DNA of 44,013 bases, taken from assembly GCA_929200315.1 (NCBI GenBank), contig CAKMZB010000001.1, forward strand, positions 289,451-333,463, in the 5' to 3' direction. Made by a program: the position numbers and the translations under genes. Positions 17,904-27,097 of this stretch are shown in pieces (the stretch's first letter is position 1; each line of letters opens with the position of its first letter). The notes beneath the pieces are model-generated. The model did no database searches. It was not told where the DNA came from and saw only the letters and a list, made by a program, of their open reading frames with translations. Source of the DNA: an uncultured Alphaproteobacteria bacterium. GTDB taxonomy: Bacteria; Pseudomonadota; Alphaproteobacteria; Rhizobiales; Rhizobiaceae.

Positions 17904-18707
17904 GTGGCGAGTGATACAGAGCGCAAGCTGAGCGAAGAGGAAGTCGAGGAAATCCGGCGGCTGCGGGACGTTCCGTTCCGCATGTTGGTGCCGAGCCTTA
18001 TTACCCTTGGCGCAATCTGCTCCGGCCTTACCGCCATTCGTCTGGCCATCGAAAACCGCTTTGAACTGGCGGTTGTCGCGATTATTTTCGCCTGCGTGCT
18101 CGATGCGCTGGATGGGCGCGTGGCACGGCTTTTGAAATCCGCCACCTCATTTGGTGAGCAGCTCGATTCCCTCGCCGACTTCGTCAATTTCGGCGTTGCG
18201 CCGGCGGTCGTTCTCTACCTGTGGACCTTGCAGGACGCGCCGTCCCTTGGCTGGATCGTTGCGCTCATCTTCGCCATTTGCGGCTGTCTTCGCCTGGCTC
18301 GGTTCAACGTCATGTTGGAGCGGCCGGATAAGGCGGACTGGGAAGTGGATTTCTTCACCGGCGTTCCCGCGCCGGCCGGAGCCATGCTGGCGCTGATCCC
18401 CGTCTATCTTGGCCTGCTCGGGTTTGATGACCGCACCGGCTGGGGGACGGTTCTGTCAGCCATTTATGTCACCTCAATCGGTGCGCTCATGGCCTCCAAT
18501 TGGCCGACCTATTCAGCCAAGCGTTGGGGCAAGAAGATCGGACGGCGCTACATCGCGATCTTCATGGTGGCGGGGATGTCGCTGGTAGCTTTGCTCTTCA
18601 GCTATCCCTGGATGGTGCTGACGACAGCAAGCGCTGCCTACATCCTCTCGCTCTTTTTCAGCGCCGCCGATCATCGGCGACGCCTAGCAGCTACGGTGAA
18701 GGCCTAA
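17904..18707 (+). CDS. pssA: CDP-diacylglycerol-serine O-phosphatidyltransferase
   Basis: PssA joins CDP-diacylglycerol and serine to give phosphatidylserine, the substrate of the preceding psd product. The 267-residue membrane protein has the CDP-alcohol phosphotransferase motif as DALDGRVARLLKSATSFGEQ followed by LDSLADFVNFG, with the three expected aspartates. Several hydrophobic helices follow, ending near SLFFSAADHRRR. The start is GTG at 17904. Its stop lies three bases from the stop of the convergent RND pump gene, leaving essentially no room for a terminator. Confidence 0.95.
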   Translation: MASDTERKLSEEEVEEIRRLRDVPFRMLVPSLITLGAICSGLTAIRLAIENRFELAVVAIIFACVLDALDGRVARLLKSATSFGEQLDSLADFVNFGVAPAVVLYLWTLQDAPSLGWIVALIFAICGCLRLARFNVMLERPDKADWEVDFFTGVPAPAGAMLALIPVYLGLLGFDDRTGWGTVLSAIYVTSIGALMASNWPTYSAKRWGKKIGRRYIAIFMVAGMSLVALLFSYPWMVLTTASAAYILSLFFSAADHRRRLAATVKA

Positions 18708-18709
18708 AC

Positions 18710-21700
18710 CTACTCCGCCGCTTGCGGGAAAGTGCCGGGCTTGTCACCCTCGTCATTGTCGCCCTTCCTGGGAAGAGCACCAGCTGTGCGGGCGCTCATC
18801 ATCATCGCGTTGAGATCATCAAGCGGCATGTAGGGACTGTCCTCGGCGACCGCCTCGTTGTCCCGCTTTCTGCCAATGCCAACCAAGCGGCCAAGCCAGG
18901 CAAAGACACCCACGAGGTTTGCAGGCATCACCAGCAAAGAGGGAATGACCACCAGCGTGAGCAGGGTGGAGAAGGCAAGGCCGGAGATAATTGCCGTTGA
19001 AAGCTGCACCCACCACACCGAGGTGATGCCACCATAGGCGACGGTTTGGTCGATGAAGTTCATGTTGATCTGCAACGCCATCGGGATGAGGCCGAGGATC
19101 GTTGTGCCAGTGGTCAGCATGATTGGGCGCAACCGCTGGGCGGAGGTCTTCAACACCGCCTCGCGCACATCCACGCCCTCTGAGCGCAGGCGATTGTAGG
19201 TGTCGATCAGCACGATCGCATTGTTCACCACAATCCCCGCCAGCGCGACCACGCCTGTGCCGGTCATGATGATGGAGAATTTCTGCCCCGTGACCATGAG
19301 TCCGATTAACACGCCGAGTACAGCAAGCACGACGGTCATGAGCGTGAGGACCGTTTGGTAGAAGGAGTTGAACTGCGTCACCAGGATGATGAACATCATG
19401 AAGAGCGCGATCATCGCTGCATTGGCGAGGAAGGCTTCGGATTCGCGCTGTTCTTCATCAGCACCGCGGAAACCGACCTGTAGCGTGGACGGCAGATCCT
19501 GCGCGTCCAGCCATTGCTGCACCTCGGCGACCTTGTCATTGGGCGTGATGGCTTTGCCGTTCTCCATGAAATCCGGGATCAGGTTGGCCTTGATTTCCAT
19601 GGAATAGAGACCGTCCTTGCGGACGATGGAACCGACCCGCTGAACCGGTGAACGCTCAACAAAATTGGCAAGCGGAACCTGGCCCTGAGGGGTTTGCAGG
19701 CGCAACTCGTCGAGGGTGGCAAAGGTGCGCTCTTCCTTGGGCAGACGCACGCGGATATCGAGCTCATCTTCTGAATCGTCTGGGCGGTAAGTGCCGATCT
19801 GCACGCCATTGGTGACGAGCTGCACCATGGAGCCGATGGCCACAATGCCAGCATCATAACGACCGGCGAGTTGGCGGTTGACGTTCAGCTCCCATTCGAT
19901 GCCGGGGAGGGGACGGCCATCCTCGATTTCCTGAAGGCCGTTGACGGTTTCAATATGTGCGCGAGCGACACCAACGAAAGCGGTCATGTCGTCATAGTTG
20001 GTGGATTTGACCTCTAGACGCACATCCTTACCCGTGGGTGGGCCGCCTTCGATCTTGCGCACTTCCACAGTAATGCCGGCAATGTTGACAACCTTCTCGC
20101 GGATCTCGGCAAAAATTTCCAAACCCATGCGACGGCAGCAGAAATCATCGAGTTCGATCTGCAATTCACCAACGATGTCGGCCGGCTTGTCCTGGACGCC
20201 GTCCAGCGCATTGCCACCGCCGCGTGAGCCGCCGGGGGCGGTAGCGGTCATGACGGAGTTTTTCACGCCCTGCACAGTGAGGACTTTTTCCTCCACCTCG
20301 ATGACGAGGTCGCGGATCTGCGTCGCTGAGAGATTGCCCCGCGCGCCGACCAGAACGATGGCGCGGTCGGGTTCTTCATCAACAAAGAACTCAACGCCGG
20401 AATTGTTGGAACCGAAGGCACCGAAGATCATGATCGCGCTGCCGACCACCGCTCCAATGACAAGCACGTTGCCAAGAAGGTTACCGGAGGTGAAGCGCAG
20501 GAATTTCAGGTAGCCACGCATAGGCCCTTGAACCTTGTCAATTTCAAGCCGGCGGGCGCTGGAGAACATCAGCGTGGTTTCATCCTCTGTCTTCGTGCGG
20601 CCCGAGCGCCAGGCAACGAAGCGGCGCACAAGCGGGAAGAGCGCGATGGCGACGAAGAAGCCAGCCAACGTTGCAATGGTGGTTGCGATGGCCGCAGCAT
20701 TTTCAGCGCCCGCGTTGGAAGCGGCAAAACCCAGCACATCATTCCAGCCAAAGCCGATCAGAGAGACAATCGCCGACTGGGTGAGCATGAAAACCGCAAG
20801 GCCGATGAGGCCGGCAGCGAGGAAGGGTGTCATGAGCCAGGCCGCGTGACGACCGGCCCATTGCGCGATGCGTCCGGTCAGAGCGCCCGCCGTCGGCAGG
20901 AAGACAAGGGCTGTAAGGAGCGAGGCCGACAGGACAATGATGACCATGATCGGCAGATAGGACATGAACTCGCCCGGCACGCCCGGCCACATAAGCAGCG
21001 GCAGGAAGGCGGCAAGGGTTGTCGCGGTGGAGGAGACCACCGGCCAGAACATAAGCTGCGCGGCCCGGGTATAGGCCTCATTGGGTGGCATGCCTTCGGC
21101 CAATTTTCGGTCCGCATATTCGGTCACGACAATTGCCCCGTCGACGAGCATCCCCACCGTCAACACCATGCCAAACAGCACCATCATATTCACCGTCATT
21201 CCCAAGGAGGAAAGGATGAGGAAGCCGACGGCGAAGGAGACGGGAACCGAGAGGCCGACCAACAGGCCTGAGCGCAAGCCAAGGGACGCAACAACGATCA
21301 CCATGACAAGCGCAATGGCCGTCATGATGGAGGCCTGGAGCGAGCTTTGCACTTCATCGATGAAGGCGGATTCATCCAGCATGAAGTTGATCTTCACCGT
21401 CTCCGGCCAGTCGCTGGAAAAGCTTGCCACCGCATCGCGAACGGCCTGGTTGTTCTCAACCACGTTCTCGCCAATGCGCTTGACGACCTGGATGGAAATC
21501 GCCGGATCGCCGTTAACGCGGGTGAAGGAGGAGGGGTCTTTGAAGGTGCGGCGGATCTCGCTGACATCGCCAAGCGTCACGACGGCTTCGCCATTCTGTT
21601 TGATGGGAATGGAATAGACGTCGGTTGCATCTTCAACGAGGCCGGGGACTTTGAGGTTATAGCGGCCGGTGCCGGAATCGAGGAAACCGGCGGCAACGAG

Positions 21701-22333
21701 CTGGTTGTTCTGCGCCAGCGCGGTTAGCAGTTCAGTCTGCGTAATGTTGTAGGATTCAAGCTTCGCCAGATCGAGAATGACTTCAAGCTGCTCCTCGCGG
21801 TTGCCTGCAAGGTTCGCCTCACGCACCGTGTCGATGGCCTCGATCTCGTCCTTCAAACGTCGCGCAAAACCATAAAGTGTGCGCTCCGGCACTGGGCCGG
21901 AAAGGGTCACGATGAGGGTTGGCTGGAGCGCAAAGTTTGTTTCTGCGATCACCGGTTCATCGGCATCGGAGGGGAATTCGGCTTTGGCCTGGTCCACTTT
22001 GTCGCGAATGTCGGCAAGGACTTTGTCCTTGTCGGTACCGATCTCGAATTCAAGCACAACAAGAGCGTTGGACTGGTTGGCGACGGCCGTCAGCTCCTTC
22101 AACCCATCGAGCCCGCGTAATTGCGTTTCCATCGGACGAATGAGCAGCCGCTCACTATCACCAGGGGAGATGCCCTGCTGCGTGACGGAGACGAAATAGA
22201 CCGGCACATCAATGTCCGGCTGCGCTTCCTTGGGGATCGAAACATAGGCCATCGCCCCGGCGACCACCATAACAAGCATCATGGTCAGCACCGTTTTGGG
22301 GCGGCTGAGAATGGTGGCGAGAGCAGAGGTCAT
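18710..22333 (-). CDS. RND-family efflux pump, inner-membrane subunit
   Basis: A 1207-residue AcrB/AcrF-type transporter, about 150 residues longer than usual. Typical parts: N-terminal helix with IPKEAQPDIDVPVYFVSV, a periplasmic loop, helices about 333-482, a second loop and a C-terminal helix set including GIVVNNAIVLID. Two oddities stand out. Between the sixth and seventh canonical helices there is an extra stretch (about 490-600) with hydrophobic segments near 499-528 and 545-568. The helix-4 proton-relay motif reads VDGAIVV (Asp398-Gly399), lacking the second aspartate of many drug pumps. A charged tail follows the last helix. It is probably the pump for the adjacent adaptor and PadR regulator; substrate unknown. 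Confidence 0.92.
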   Translation of the reverse strand: MTSALATILSRPKTVLTMMLVMVVAGAMAYVSIPKEAQPDIDVPVYFVSVTQQGISPGDSERLLIRPMETQLRGLDGLKELTAVANQSNALVVLEFEIGTDKDKVLADIRDKVDQAKAEFPSDADEPVIAETNFALQPTLIVTLSGPVPERTLYGFARRLKDEIEAIDTVREANLAGNREEQLEVILDLAKLESYNITQTELLTALAQNNQLVAAGFLDSGTGRYNLKVPGLVEDATDVYSIPIKQNGEAVVTLGDVSEIRRTFKDPSSFTRVNGDPAISIQVVKRIGENVVENNQAVRDAVASFSSDWPETVKINFMLDESAFIDEVQSSLQASIMTAIALVMVIVVASLGLRSGLLVGLSVPVSFAVGFLILSSLGMTVNMMVLFGMVLTVGMLVDGAIVVTEYADRKLAEGMPPNEAYTRAAQLMFWPVVSSTATTLAAFLPLLMWPGVPGEFMSYLPIMVIIVLSASLLTALVFLPTAGALTGRIAQWAGRHAAWLMTPFLAAGLIGLAVFMLTQSAIVSLIGFGWNDVLGFAASNAGAENAAAIATTIATLAGFFVAIALFPLVRRFVAWRSGRTKTEDETTLMFSSARRLEIDKVQGPMRGYLKFLRFTSGNLLGNVLVIGAVVGSAIMIFGAFGSNNSGVEFFVDEEPDRAIVLVGARGNLSATQIRDLVIEVEEKVLTVQGVKNSVMTATAPGGSRGGGNALDGVQDKPADIVGELQIELDDFCCRRMGLEIFAEIREKVVNIAGITVEVRKIEGGPPTGKDVRLEVKSTNYDDMTAFVGVARAHIETVNGLQEIEDGRPLPGIEWELNVNRQLAGRYDAGIVAIGSMVQLVTNGVQIGTYRPDDSEDELDIRVRLPKEERTFATLDELRLQTPQGQVPLANFVERSPVQRVGSIVRKDGLYSMEIKANLIPDFMENGKAITPNDKVAEVQQWLDAQDLPSTLQVGFRGADEEQRESEAFLANAAMIALFMMFIILVTQFNSFYQTVLTLMTVVLAVLGVLIGLMVTGQKFSIIMTGTGVVALAGIVVNNAIVLIDTYNRLRSEGVDVREAVLKTSAQRLRPIMLTTGTTILGLIPMALQINMNFIDQTVAYGGITSVWWVQLSTAIISGLAFSTLLTLVVIPSLLVMPANLVGVFAWLGRLVGIGRKRDNEAVAEDSPYMPLDDLNAMMMSARTAGALPRKGDNDEGDKPGTFPQAAE

Positions 22334-22361
22334 GATGTTCTTTCGGGATAGCTAAATTGCG

Positions 22362-23477
22362 TTAGTCGGCGAGTTGCGCGGTTTGGGCGGCGGCGTCTTC
22401 ATCCGGCACGGGGATTACTGTCTGGCCGGATGAGACATAGTTTTGTCCAAGGGTGATGACACGGTCACCGTCTTCCAGGCCTGTGGCCCAGACGATGGCG
22501 TCTTCCTGCGCGACAATCTTGATCGGCTTGAAGGCAACTGCATCGCCCTCGCCAACCACCCGCACGCCGATCTCACCATCATCAGCAAGCGTCAGCCAGG
22601 ACGGTACGAGGCGGAAAGCTTGTGTTGCCTGAAGCGGAACGGCAGCGGTGGCGGTGATCCCCTCGCGGATGGAACGATCAGGGTTGGGAAGCAGCACTTC
22701 AATACCGAAAGTACGGGTGCGTTCGTCGGCGACGGGGGAAATGAAGGCGATTTTCCCCGTCACACGGCGCTCGTCCACGAGCTGCACAATGCTCGGCATA
22801 CCAAGGCTCACTTCGCCAATTTTTTGCTCGGAAACCTGGCCGGTGAATTTCACCGGATCGAGCTGCACGACTGTGGCACAAATGCTCGACGGAGAGAGAT
22901 GGTCTCCAACATCGGCCAGCGGCTCGGTCACAGTGCCAGCAATTGTGGTGCGTATCTCTGTGCGGGTCATGTCCTGCTTGGCGGCGGCAAGATTTGCCTT
23001 TGCGGAATCAAGCGCGGTCTGCAGCTGACGCATCCGCGACCGGGTGACGAAACCACGTTGCAGCAACTGGTCGTTGGCCCCGAAATCTGCCTGTGCCTGT
23101 TCGAGCGCTGCTTCTGCCTGCGCAATGGAGGTGCCACGCACACCATCATCAATGACACACAGCAGATCACCAGCGGCCACTTCCTGGCCTTTGGCAACGC
23201 GCACATCTTCCACACGGCCGCCCGTTTCAGCGCGCACGGAGATGGAATTGTTGGCAATTGTACGCCCGCGCACTGCCAGGATTTCCTGCCGCTCGGCAGG
23301 TGAGACGGTCATGTAGCGCACACGGAAAGCGTCTTCGGAGCGTTCAGCCTCGCGCTCAACAATAGTCTGCGCGTCAGGGTTTGCCTGGCCGCCGATGATC
23401 AGGTCACCGGCCAGCATCCAGCCGCCAATGGCACCAAGAATGGCAAGCGCTACGAGTTGGGAGCCTTTGATCTTCAT
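22362..23477 (-). CDS. RND efflux periplasmic adaptor (membrane fusion protein)
   Basis: A 371-residue adaptor linking the RND pump to an outer-membrane channel. The N-terminal anchor (LVALAILGAIGGWMLAGDLI) is followed by a lipoyl half-motif (VRAETGGRVEDVRVAKGQEV), an alpha-helical hairpin (residues about 115-170, IAQAEAALEQAQADF and LQTALDSAKANLAAAKQD), the second lipoyl half (TTIAGTVTEPLADVGDHL), and beta-barrel and membrane-proximal parts. It is 28 bases upstream of the pump gene and nine bases after the PadR gene. No outer-membrane factor is encoded nearby, so a TolC-like partner elsewhere is expected. Confidence 0.93.
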   Translation of the reverse strand: MKIKGSQLVALAILGAIGGWMLAGDLIIGGQANPDAQTIVEREAERSEDAFRVRYMTVSPAERQEILAVRGRTIANNSISVRAETGGRVEDVRVAKGQEVAAGDLLCVIDDGVRGTSIAQAEAALEQAQADFGANDQLLQRGFVTRSRMRQLQTALDSAKANLAAAKQDMTRTEIRTTIAGTVTEPLADVGDHLSPSSICATVVQLDPVKFTGQVSEQKIGEVSLGMPSIVQLVDERRVTGKIAFISPVADERTRTFGIEVLLPNPDRSIREGITATAAVPLQATQAFRLVPSWLTLADDGEIGVRVVGEGDAVAFKPIKIVAQEDAIVWATGLEDGDRVITLGQNYVSSGQTVIPVPDEDAAAQTAQLAD

Positions 23478-23486
23478 GAGTTTTTC

Positions 23487-24059
23487 CTATTCCGCAGCGT
23501 CAATTGCGGGTATTTGAGGCTTGTTGGTGAGCGAGGATGTGCCAGCGATTTCTTCAAGCGCGGCACGGTTCTCGTAAATATATTCAAGTTGGCTCTGCAT
23601 TGCGTTGCGGCCGAATTCTGCAACCCAATTGCAGGCGGCAAGCGGCAGTTCGGCTTCTGCGGTGTCGATCAAGTCCAACTCGTTGATGAGGAATTTCACC
23701 TGCGCGTCTATGGCCGCGGAGATCTGCTCGCGGGAGAGATACTGGGCATAGGTTGCAAGCAGCAGGAAGGGGCTTTTGAACGTGTCGTCGCCAATGGGGC
23801 CTGACAGCATTTCGCCAAAGGCGGCGCGGCCTGTGTCGTTAATGGAGTAAACACGCCGGTTCGGTTTGCCGTCCTGCTCTTCAATATGCGCATCAAGCAA
23901 GCCTTCGGCTTCCAGCTTATTCAAAGCCGGGTAGATAGAGCCGTAACTGGCATCAACGAAGTGGGAAAAAAGCCCGTCGGCCACGCATTTGCGGATCTCA
24001 TAGCCCGTGGAATCCCCAAGCTGGAGGATTGCAAGGCAGATCGTGCGCACATTCATCAT
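23487..24059 (-). CDS. PadR-family transcriptional regulator
   Basis: A 190-residue winged-helix repressor. The N-terminal domain reads CLAILQLGDSTGYEIRK, then SYGSIYPALNKLEAEGLLDA and GKPNRRVYSINDTGRAAF, the classic PadR signature. The C-terminal half is helical and presumably mediates dimerisation (PadR-like C-terminal domain). It is first in an operon with the RND adaptor and pump, so the likely job is ligand-relieved repression of efflux. The ATG at 24059 is followed by a second ATG; either could serve. A palindrome in the upstream region is a candidate operator. Confidence 0.93.
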   Translation of the reverse strand: MMNVRTICLAILQLGDSTGYEIRKCVADGLFSHFVDASYGSIYPALNKLEAEGLLDAHIEEQDGKPNRRVYSINDTGRAAFGEMLSGPIGDDTFKSPFLLLATYAQYLSREQISAAIDAQVKFLINELDLIDTAEAELPLAACNWVAEFGRNAMQSQLEYIYENRAALEEIAGTSSLTNKPQIPAIDAAE

Positions 24060-24095
24060 CGTCCCGGACCCGAGGCAGCGTTGGGTTTCCGATCA

Positions 24096-24146
24096 CATAT
24101 GTTTGATTGATATATGATGCAACCCCATATGCTGAACAAACATATG
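24096..24146 (-). promoter_or_regulatory. Candidate PadR operator region
   Basis: Upstream of the PadR gene, CATATGTTTG (24096-24105) and its exact inverted partner CAAACATATG (24137-24146) flank 31 bases that contain a third CATATG (24126-24131). PadR proteins commonly bind ATGT/ACAT-type palindromes, and both arms contain ATGT or ACAT. On the minus strand, TTGTTC (24135-24140) may be a -35 element and the AT-rich run around 24108-24117 could be the -10. Site assignment is inferred from position and symmetry. Confidence 0.5.
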
Positions 24147-24168
24147 GAAAAGCTGGGCCAGCATGAAA

Positions 24169-24189
24169 CCACCTCCTTCGCGAAGGTGG
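24169..24189 (-). terminator. Weak hairpin after the SDR gene
   Basis: The perfect palindrome CCTTCGCGAAGG (24175-24186) is extended by CCA and TGG (24169-24171 and 24187-24189) across a three-base bulge. It lies 24 bases beyond the stop of the leftward SDR gene. Only a short TTT follows on the transcribed strand, so it may be a weak or Rho-assisted end of the purF operon. Confidence 0.35.
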
Positions 24190-24212
24190 GAAGGACCGTT
24201 GCGAAAGGCTGT

Positions 24213-24944
24213 TTATGCGATCCAACCGCCCTGGATCGTGCTCCAGATGCTGGCAGTAGTCTCGTCGTCATCCGTCACTAAATCGCGGATCACCGCTGCC
24301 GCAACCGAAGGTTCTGGAACGGTACCGGGGTCTTCACCGGGAAAGGCCTGTGCCCGCATCTTTGTGCGCATTGGGCCAGGGTCTATGAGATTGGCTCGCA
24401 ACGGAGATTTTGCGTGCTCATTGGCCCAGGAACGCACCATTGTGTCGAGCGCTGCCTTAGACGCACCATATCCAGCCGCAAAGGGTAGACCATCCTTAGC
24501 GCCAAGGGCCGTCACAAAGACCGCTCTTGGTCGTGATGATCTGAGTAACAGGGCTTCGAAGGATTGGATGAGGGCAAGGTTTACGCCGACATTCAGCGCC
24601 ATGATCTTGCTCCACTGGGCCGGGGGAAATTGGGCAAGGGGCGTCATACGGCCAAGAAAACCAGCGTTGGAAACCAGCACATCAAGCTGCCCCCAACGGT
24701 CTTCAATGGCTTTGGCGAGGTTGGGAACGATTTCTGGTTCGGTAAGGTCAGCTGGCACAAGGGTTGCGCCCGCCGCGCCAACGGCTCGGATCGCATCGTC
24801 CAATTCCTCAAGTCCGCCCGTTGTGCGGGCAACCGCTACGACATGGGCGCCCGCCGTGGCCATCGCCAACGCGGTCTCATAACCAAGACCACGGGATGCA
24901 CCCGTTACCAGCGCAACGCGGCCTTCAAGCGGTTTGTCGCTCAC
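24213..24944 (-). CDS. SDR-family oxidoreductase with altered catalytic serine
   Basis: A 243-residue short-chain dehydrogenase/reductase. The NAD(P)-binding motif TGASRGLG is near residue 15, followed by NAG in VLVSNAGFLGR, and the catalytic YGASK (Tyr and Lys) is near residue 160. The canonical serine about 13 residues before this tyrosine appears to be alanine in VTALGAKDGLPFA, which is unusual and may alter or abolish classical activity. The GTG start is two bases from the purF stop, so it is the last gene of that operon. A YciK-like clade is possible. Substrate unknown. Confidence 0.9.
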   Translation of the reverse strand: MSDKPLEGRVALVTGASRGLGYETALAMATAGAHVVAVARTTGGLEELDDAIRAVGAAGATLVPADLTEPEIVPNLAKAIEDRWGQLDVLVSNAGFLGRMTPLAQFPPAQWSKIMALNVGVNLALIQSFEALLLRSSRPRAVFVTALGAKDGLPFAAGYGASKAALDTMVRSWANEHAKSPLRANLIDPGPMRTKMRAQAFPGEDPGTVPEPSVAAAVIRDLVTDDDETTASIWSTIQGGWIA

Positions 24945-24946
24945 TC

Positions 24947-26398
24947 CTAGCGTCCTCCCGACAAAAGAGAGATTGGCCGCACCGTGCCGCCTTGCATGTC
25001 AGCGACATTGTCGCGGTCGGTGAGGCTGGTCGGATAGTCACCGGTAAAGCAGGCGTCGCAGAATTGCGGTTGTTTGTTGTTGCGCGCCGCTTCCCCCGCA
25101 GCCCGGTAGAGGCCGTCAATGGAGAGGAAGGCGAGCGAATCCACCCGGATGAACTCCGCCATTTCCTGCGCGCTCATGCGGGAAGCGAGGAGTTTGCTCT
25201 TTTCGGGCGTATCGACACCATAATAGCAGCCGGAAACTGTGGGTGGGGAGGCGATGCGCATATGCACTTCGCGGGCACCGGCATCCCGCACCATGGCAAC
25301 GATCTTCTGGCTCGTCGTGCCACGGACGATGGAATCGTCCACCAGAACAACCTTTTTGCCTTCAATCAGGCGGCGGTTGGCGTTGTGTTTCAGCTTCACA
25401 CCCATATGACGGATGTCGTCGGAGGGCGCGATAAAAGTGCGGCCCACATAGTGGTTGCGGATGATGCCAAGTTCAAAGGGGAGCTGTGCCGCCTGCGCAA
25501 AGCCAATAGCTGCTGGCGTTCCGCTGTCCGGTACCGGAACGACGAGATCAGCGTCCACTGGTGCTTCCTTGGCGAGTTCCTCTCCGATGCGCTTGCGAAC
25601 CGTATAGACGTTTTCCCCCTGCACCGTGCTGTCCGGGCGGGCGAAATAGACATATTCAAACACGCAAAAGCGCGGCTTCTTGGTCTCAAAAGGAAAGCGG
25701 CTTTCCACCCCGTCAGCGGTGATGATGACCATCTCGCCAGGCTTCACGTCACGCACATAGCGTGCGCCGATAATGTCGAGAGCGCAGGTTTCTGACGCCA
25801 GCACGTAGGAGCCGTCGAGATCGCCAAGGACCAGTGGACGCACGCCGAGCGCGTCGCGGCAGCCGATGAGGCGCTTTTGCGAGAGGGCGACAAGTGAGAA
25901 GGCACCTTCGAGCTGCTGCACAGCGTCCATCAGGCGGTCGGTCAGGCGCGCTTCTTCGCTCATGGCCACCAAATGCAGCACGACCTCGGTATCGGAGGTT
26001 GATTGGAAGATGGCGCCTTTCTGCTGCAAGCGGGTGCGGATGGCGGCGGCATTAGTGAGGTTGCCGTTATGGGCAATCGTGAATCCGCCGCCGGCAAAGT
26101 CTGCATAGAAAGGCTGGACGTTGCGCATGCCTTCCCCGCCGGTCGTCGCATAGCGGTTGTGACCGATGCCGCTTTTGCCGGGCAGGCGGGCGATGACGGC
26201 GGGTTTGGAGAAATTGTCGCCAATCAGCCCGACATGCCGCTCGGCGTGGAATGTATCACCATCGAAGGTGACGATACCGGCCGCTTCCTGTCCGCGATGC
26301 TGCAGGGCGTGGAGGCCAAGGGTGCAGAGTGCAGCAGCGTCGCTATGGCCATAAATGCCAAAGACACCGCATTCCTCATGAAACTTGTCATCAAACAT
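24947..26398 (-). CDS. purF: Amidophosphoribosyltransferase PurF
   Basis: PurF makes phosphoribosylamine from PRPP and glutamine, the first committed purine step. The 483-residue protein carries the glutaminase nucleophile Cys10 in HEECGVFGIYGH after a short propeptide to be removed. NRYATTGG and the PRPP-binding VVLVDDSIVRGTTSQKIV are present. Cysteines in FCVFEYVYFARPDS, TVSGCYYGVDTP and CDACFTGDYP match the [4Fe-4S]-containing Bacillus-type enzyme, so oxygen lability is expected by family. It sits between cvpA and the SDR gene, the usual order. Confidence 0.96.
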   Translation of the reverse strand: MFDDKFHEECGVFGIYGHSDAAALCTLGLHALQHRGQEAAGIVTFDGDTFHAERHVGLIGDNFSKPAVIARLPGKSGIGHNRYATTGGEGMRNVQPFYADFAGGGFTIAHNGNLTNAAAIRTRLQQKGAIFQSTSDTEVVLHLVAMSEEARLTDRLMDAVQQLEGAFSLVALSQKRLIGCRDALGVRPLVLGDLDGSYVLASETCALDIIGARYVRDVKPGEMVIITADGVESRFPFETKKPRFCVFEYVYFARPDSTVQGENVYTVRKRIGEELAKEAPVDADLVVPVPDSGTPAAIGFAQAAQLPFELGIIRNHYVGRTFIAPSDDIRHMGVKLKHNANRRLIEGKKVVLVDDSIVRGTTSQKIVAMVRDAGAREVHMRIASPPTVSGCYYGVDTPEKSKLLASRMSAQEMAEFIRVDSLAFLSIDGLYRAAGEAARNNKQPQFCDACFTGDYPTSLTDRDNVADMQGGTVRPISLLSGGR

Positions 26399-26421
26399 GC
26401 TGGGCCCCCGGCGCTTATGGC

Positions 26422-26994
26422 TTAGCCGTCCGTTTCGGTTTCTACCGCGCCCGGTTCGGCCGGAGTGTTCGACAGACCCTTGACGAAGTTTGATATGGTT
26501 TCCACCAGATTTTCAGGCAATGCATTCTGGATGCCGTCGCCTGTTGCGGTGAGAGCAGGCAGCGATTTTGCATCTGCAACCGCCGGAGGGACGTTGTTTT
26601 CGGCAAGCCCGAGGAAACCCATCAGACCCAACGTCACCAAAAGCCAACCGCGCGCCGCGCCAAAGATAAAGCCAAGGGTGCGGTCGAGAGGGCCGATGCG
26701 ACTGTCTATGATCATATCCGCCACCAGCATGGTGAGATAGGAGACGATCACCAGCACAACGAGGAAAATCAGCGCGCCGCTGATCAGCGCAAGAACAAGG
26801 CTGTTGCCCCCAACCGCCGGAACGAGATCAGCAAGATACGGCATGAGCGGCTGGAAAAAGAACAGTGCGGCAAGACCCGCGGCAGCCCAGGAGGCAACAG
26901 AGAACACCTCCCGCGAAAAGCCGCGCACCATGGCGAGCAGGGCGGAGATCAGCATGATGACGATCAAAGCGCCGTCGAGAAGGGTAATGGGCAT
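26422..26994 (-). CDS. cvpA: CvpA family membrane protein
   Basis: A 190-residue inner-membrane protein of the colicin V production family, with four hydrophobic segments: LDGALIVIMLISALLAMVRG, VASWAAAGLAALFF, LVLALISGALIFLVVLVIVS and FIFGAARGWLLVTLGLMGFL. The loop GFSREVFSV and RIGPLDRTLGFIFGA are family marks. The acidic C terminus is probably cytoplasmic. The start was placed at ATG 26994 (MPITLLDG); the frame runs to 27042 but without homology-like sequence. Its place upstream of purF is the classical cvpA-purF linkage; the role is still debated, often envelope homeostasis. Confidence 0.93.
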   Translation of the reverse strand: MPITLLDGALIVIMLISALLAMVRGFSREVFSVASWAAAGLAALFFFQPLMPYLADLVPAVGGNSLVLALISGALIFLVVLVIVSYLTMLVADMIIDSRIGPLDRTLGFIFGAARGWLLVTLGLMGFLGLAENNVPPAVADAKSLPALTATGDGIQNALPENLVETISNFVKGLSNTPAEPGAVETETDG

Positions 26995-27097
26995 GGATTG
27001 CACCAGAGTTTGAGCGGGGCATTTCGCGGCTATAGACCGCAAACTTGGCTGGATTGCGCGCTACTTGCCATTGTCGCCCCCGGGCCGCAAGCGCTCC

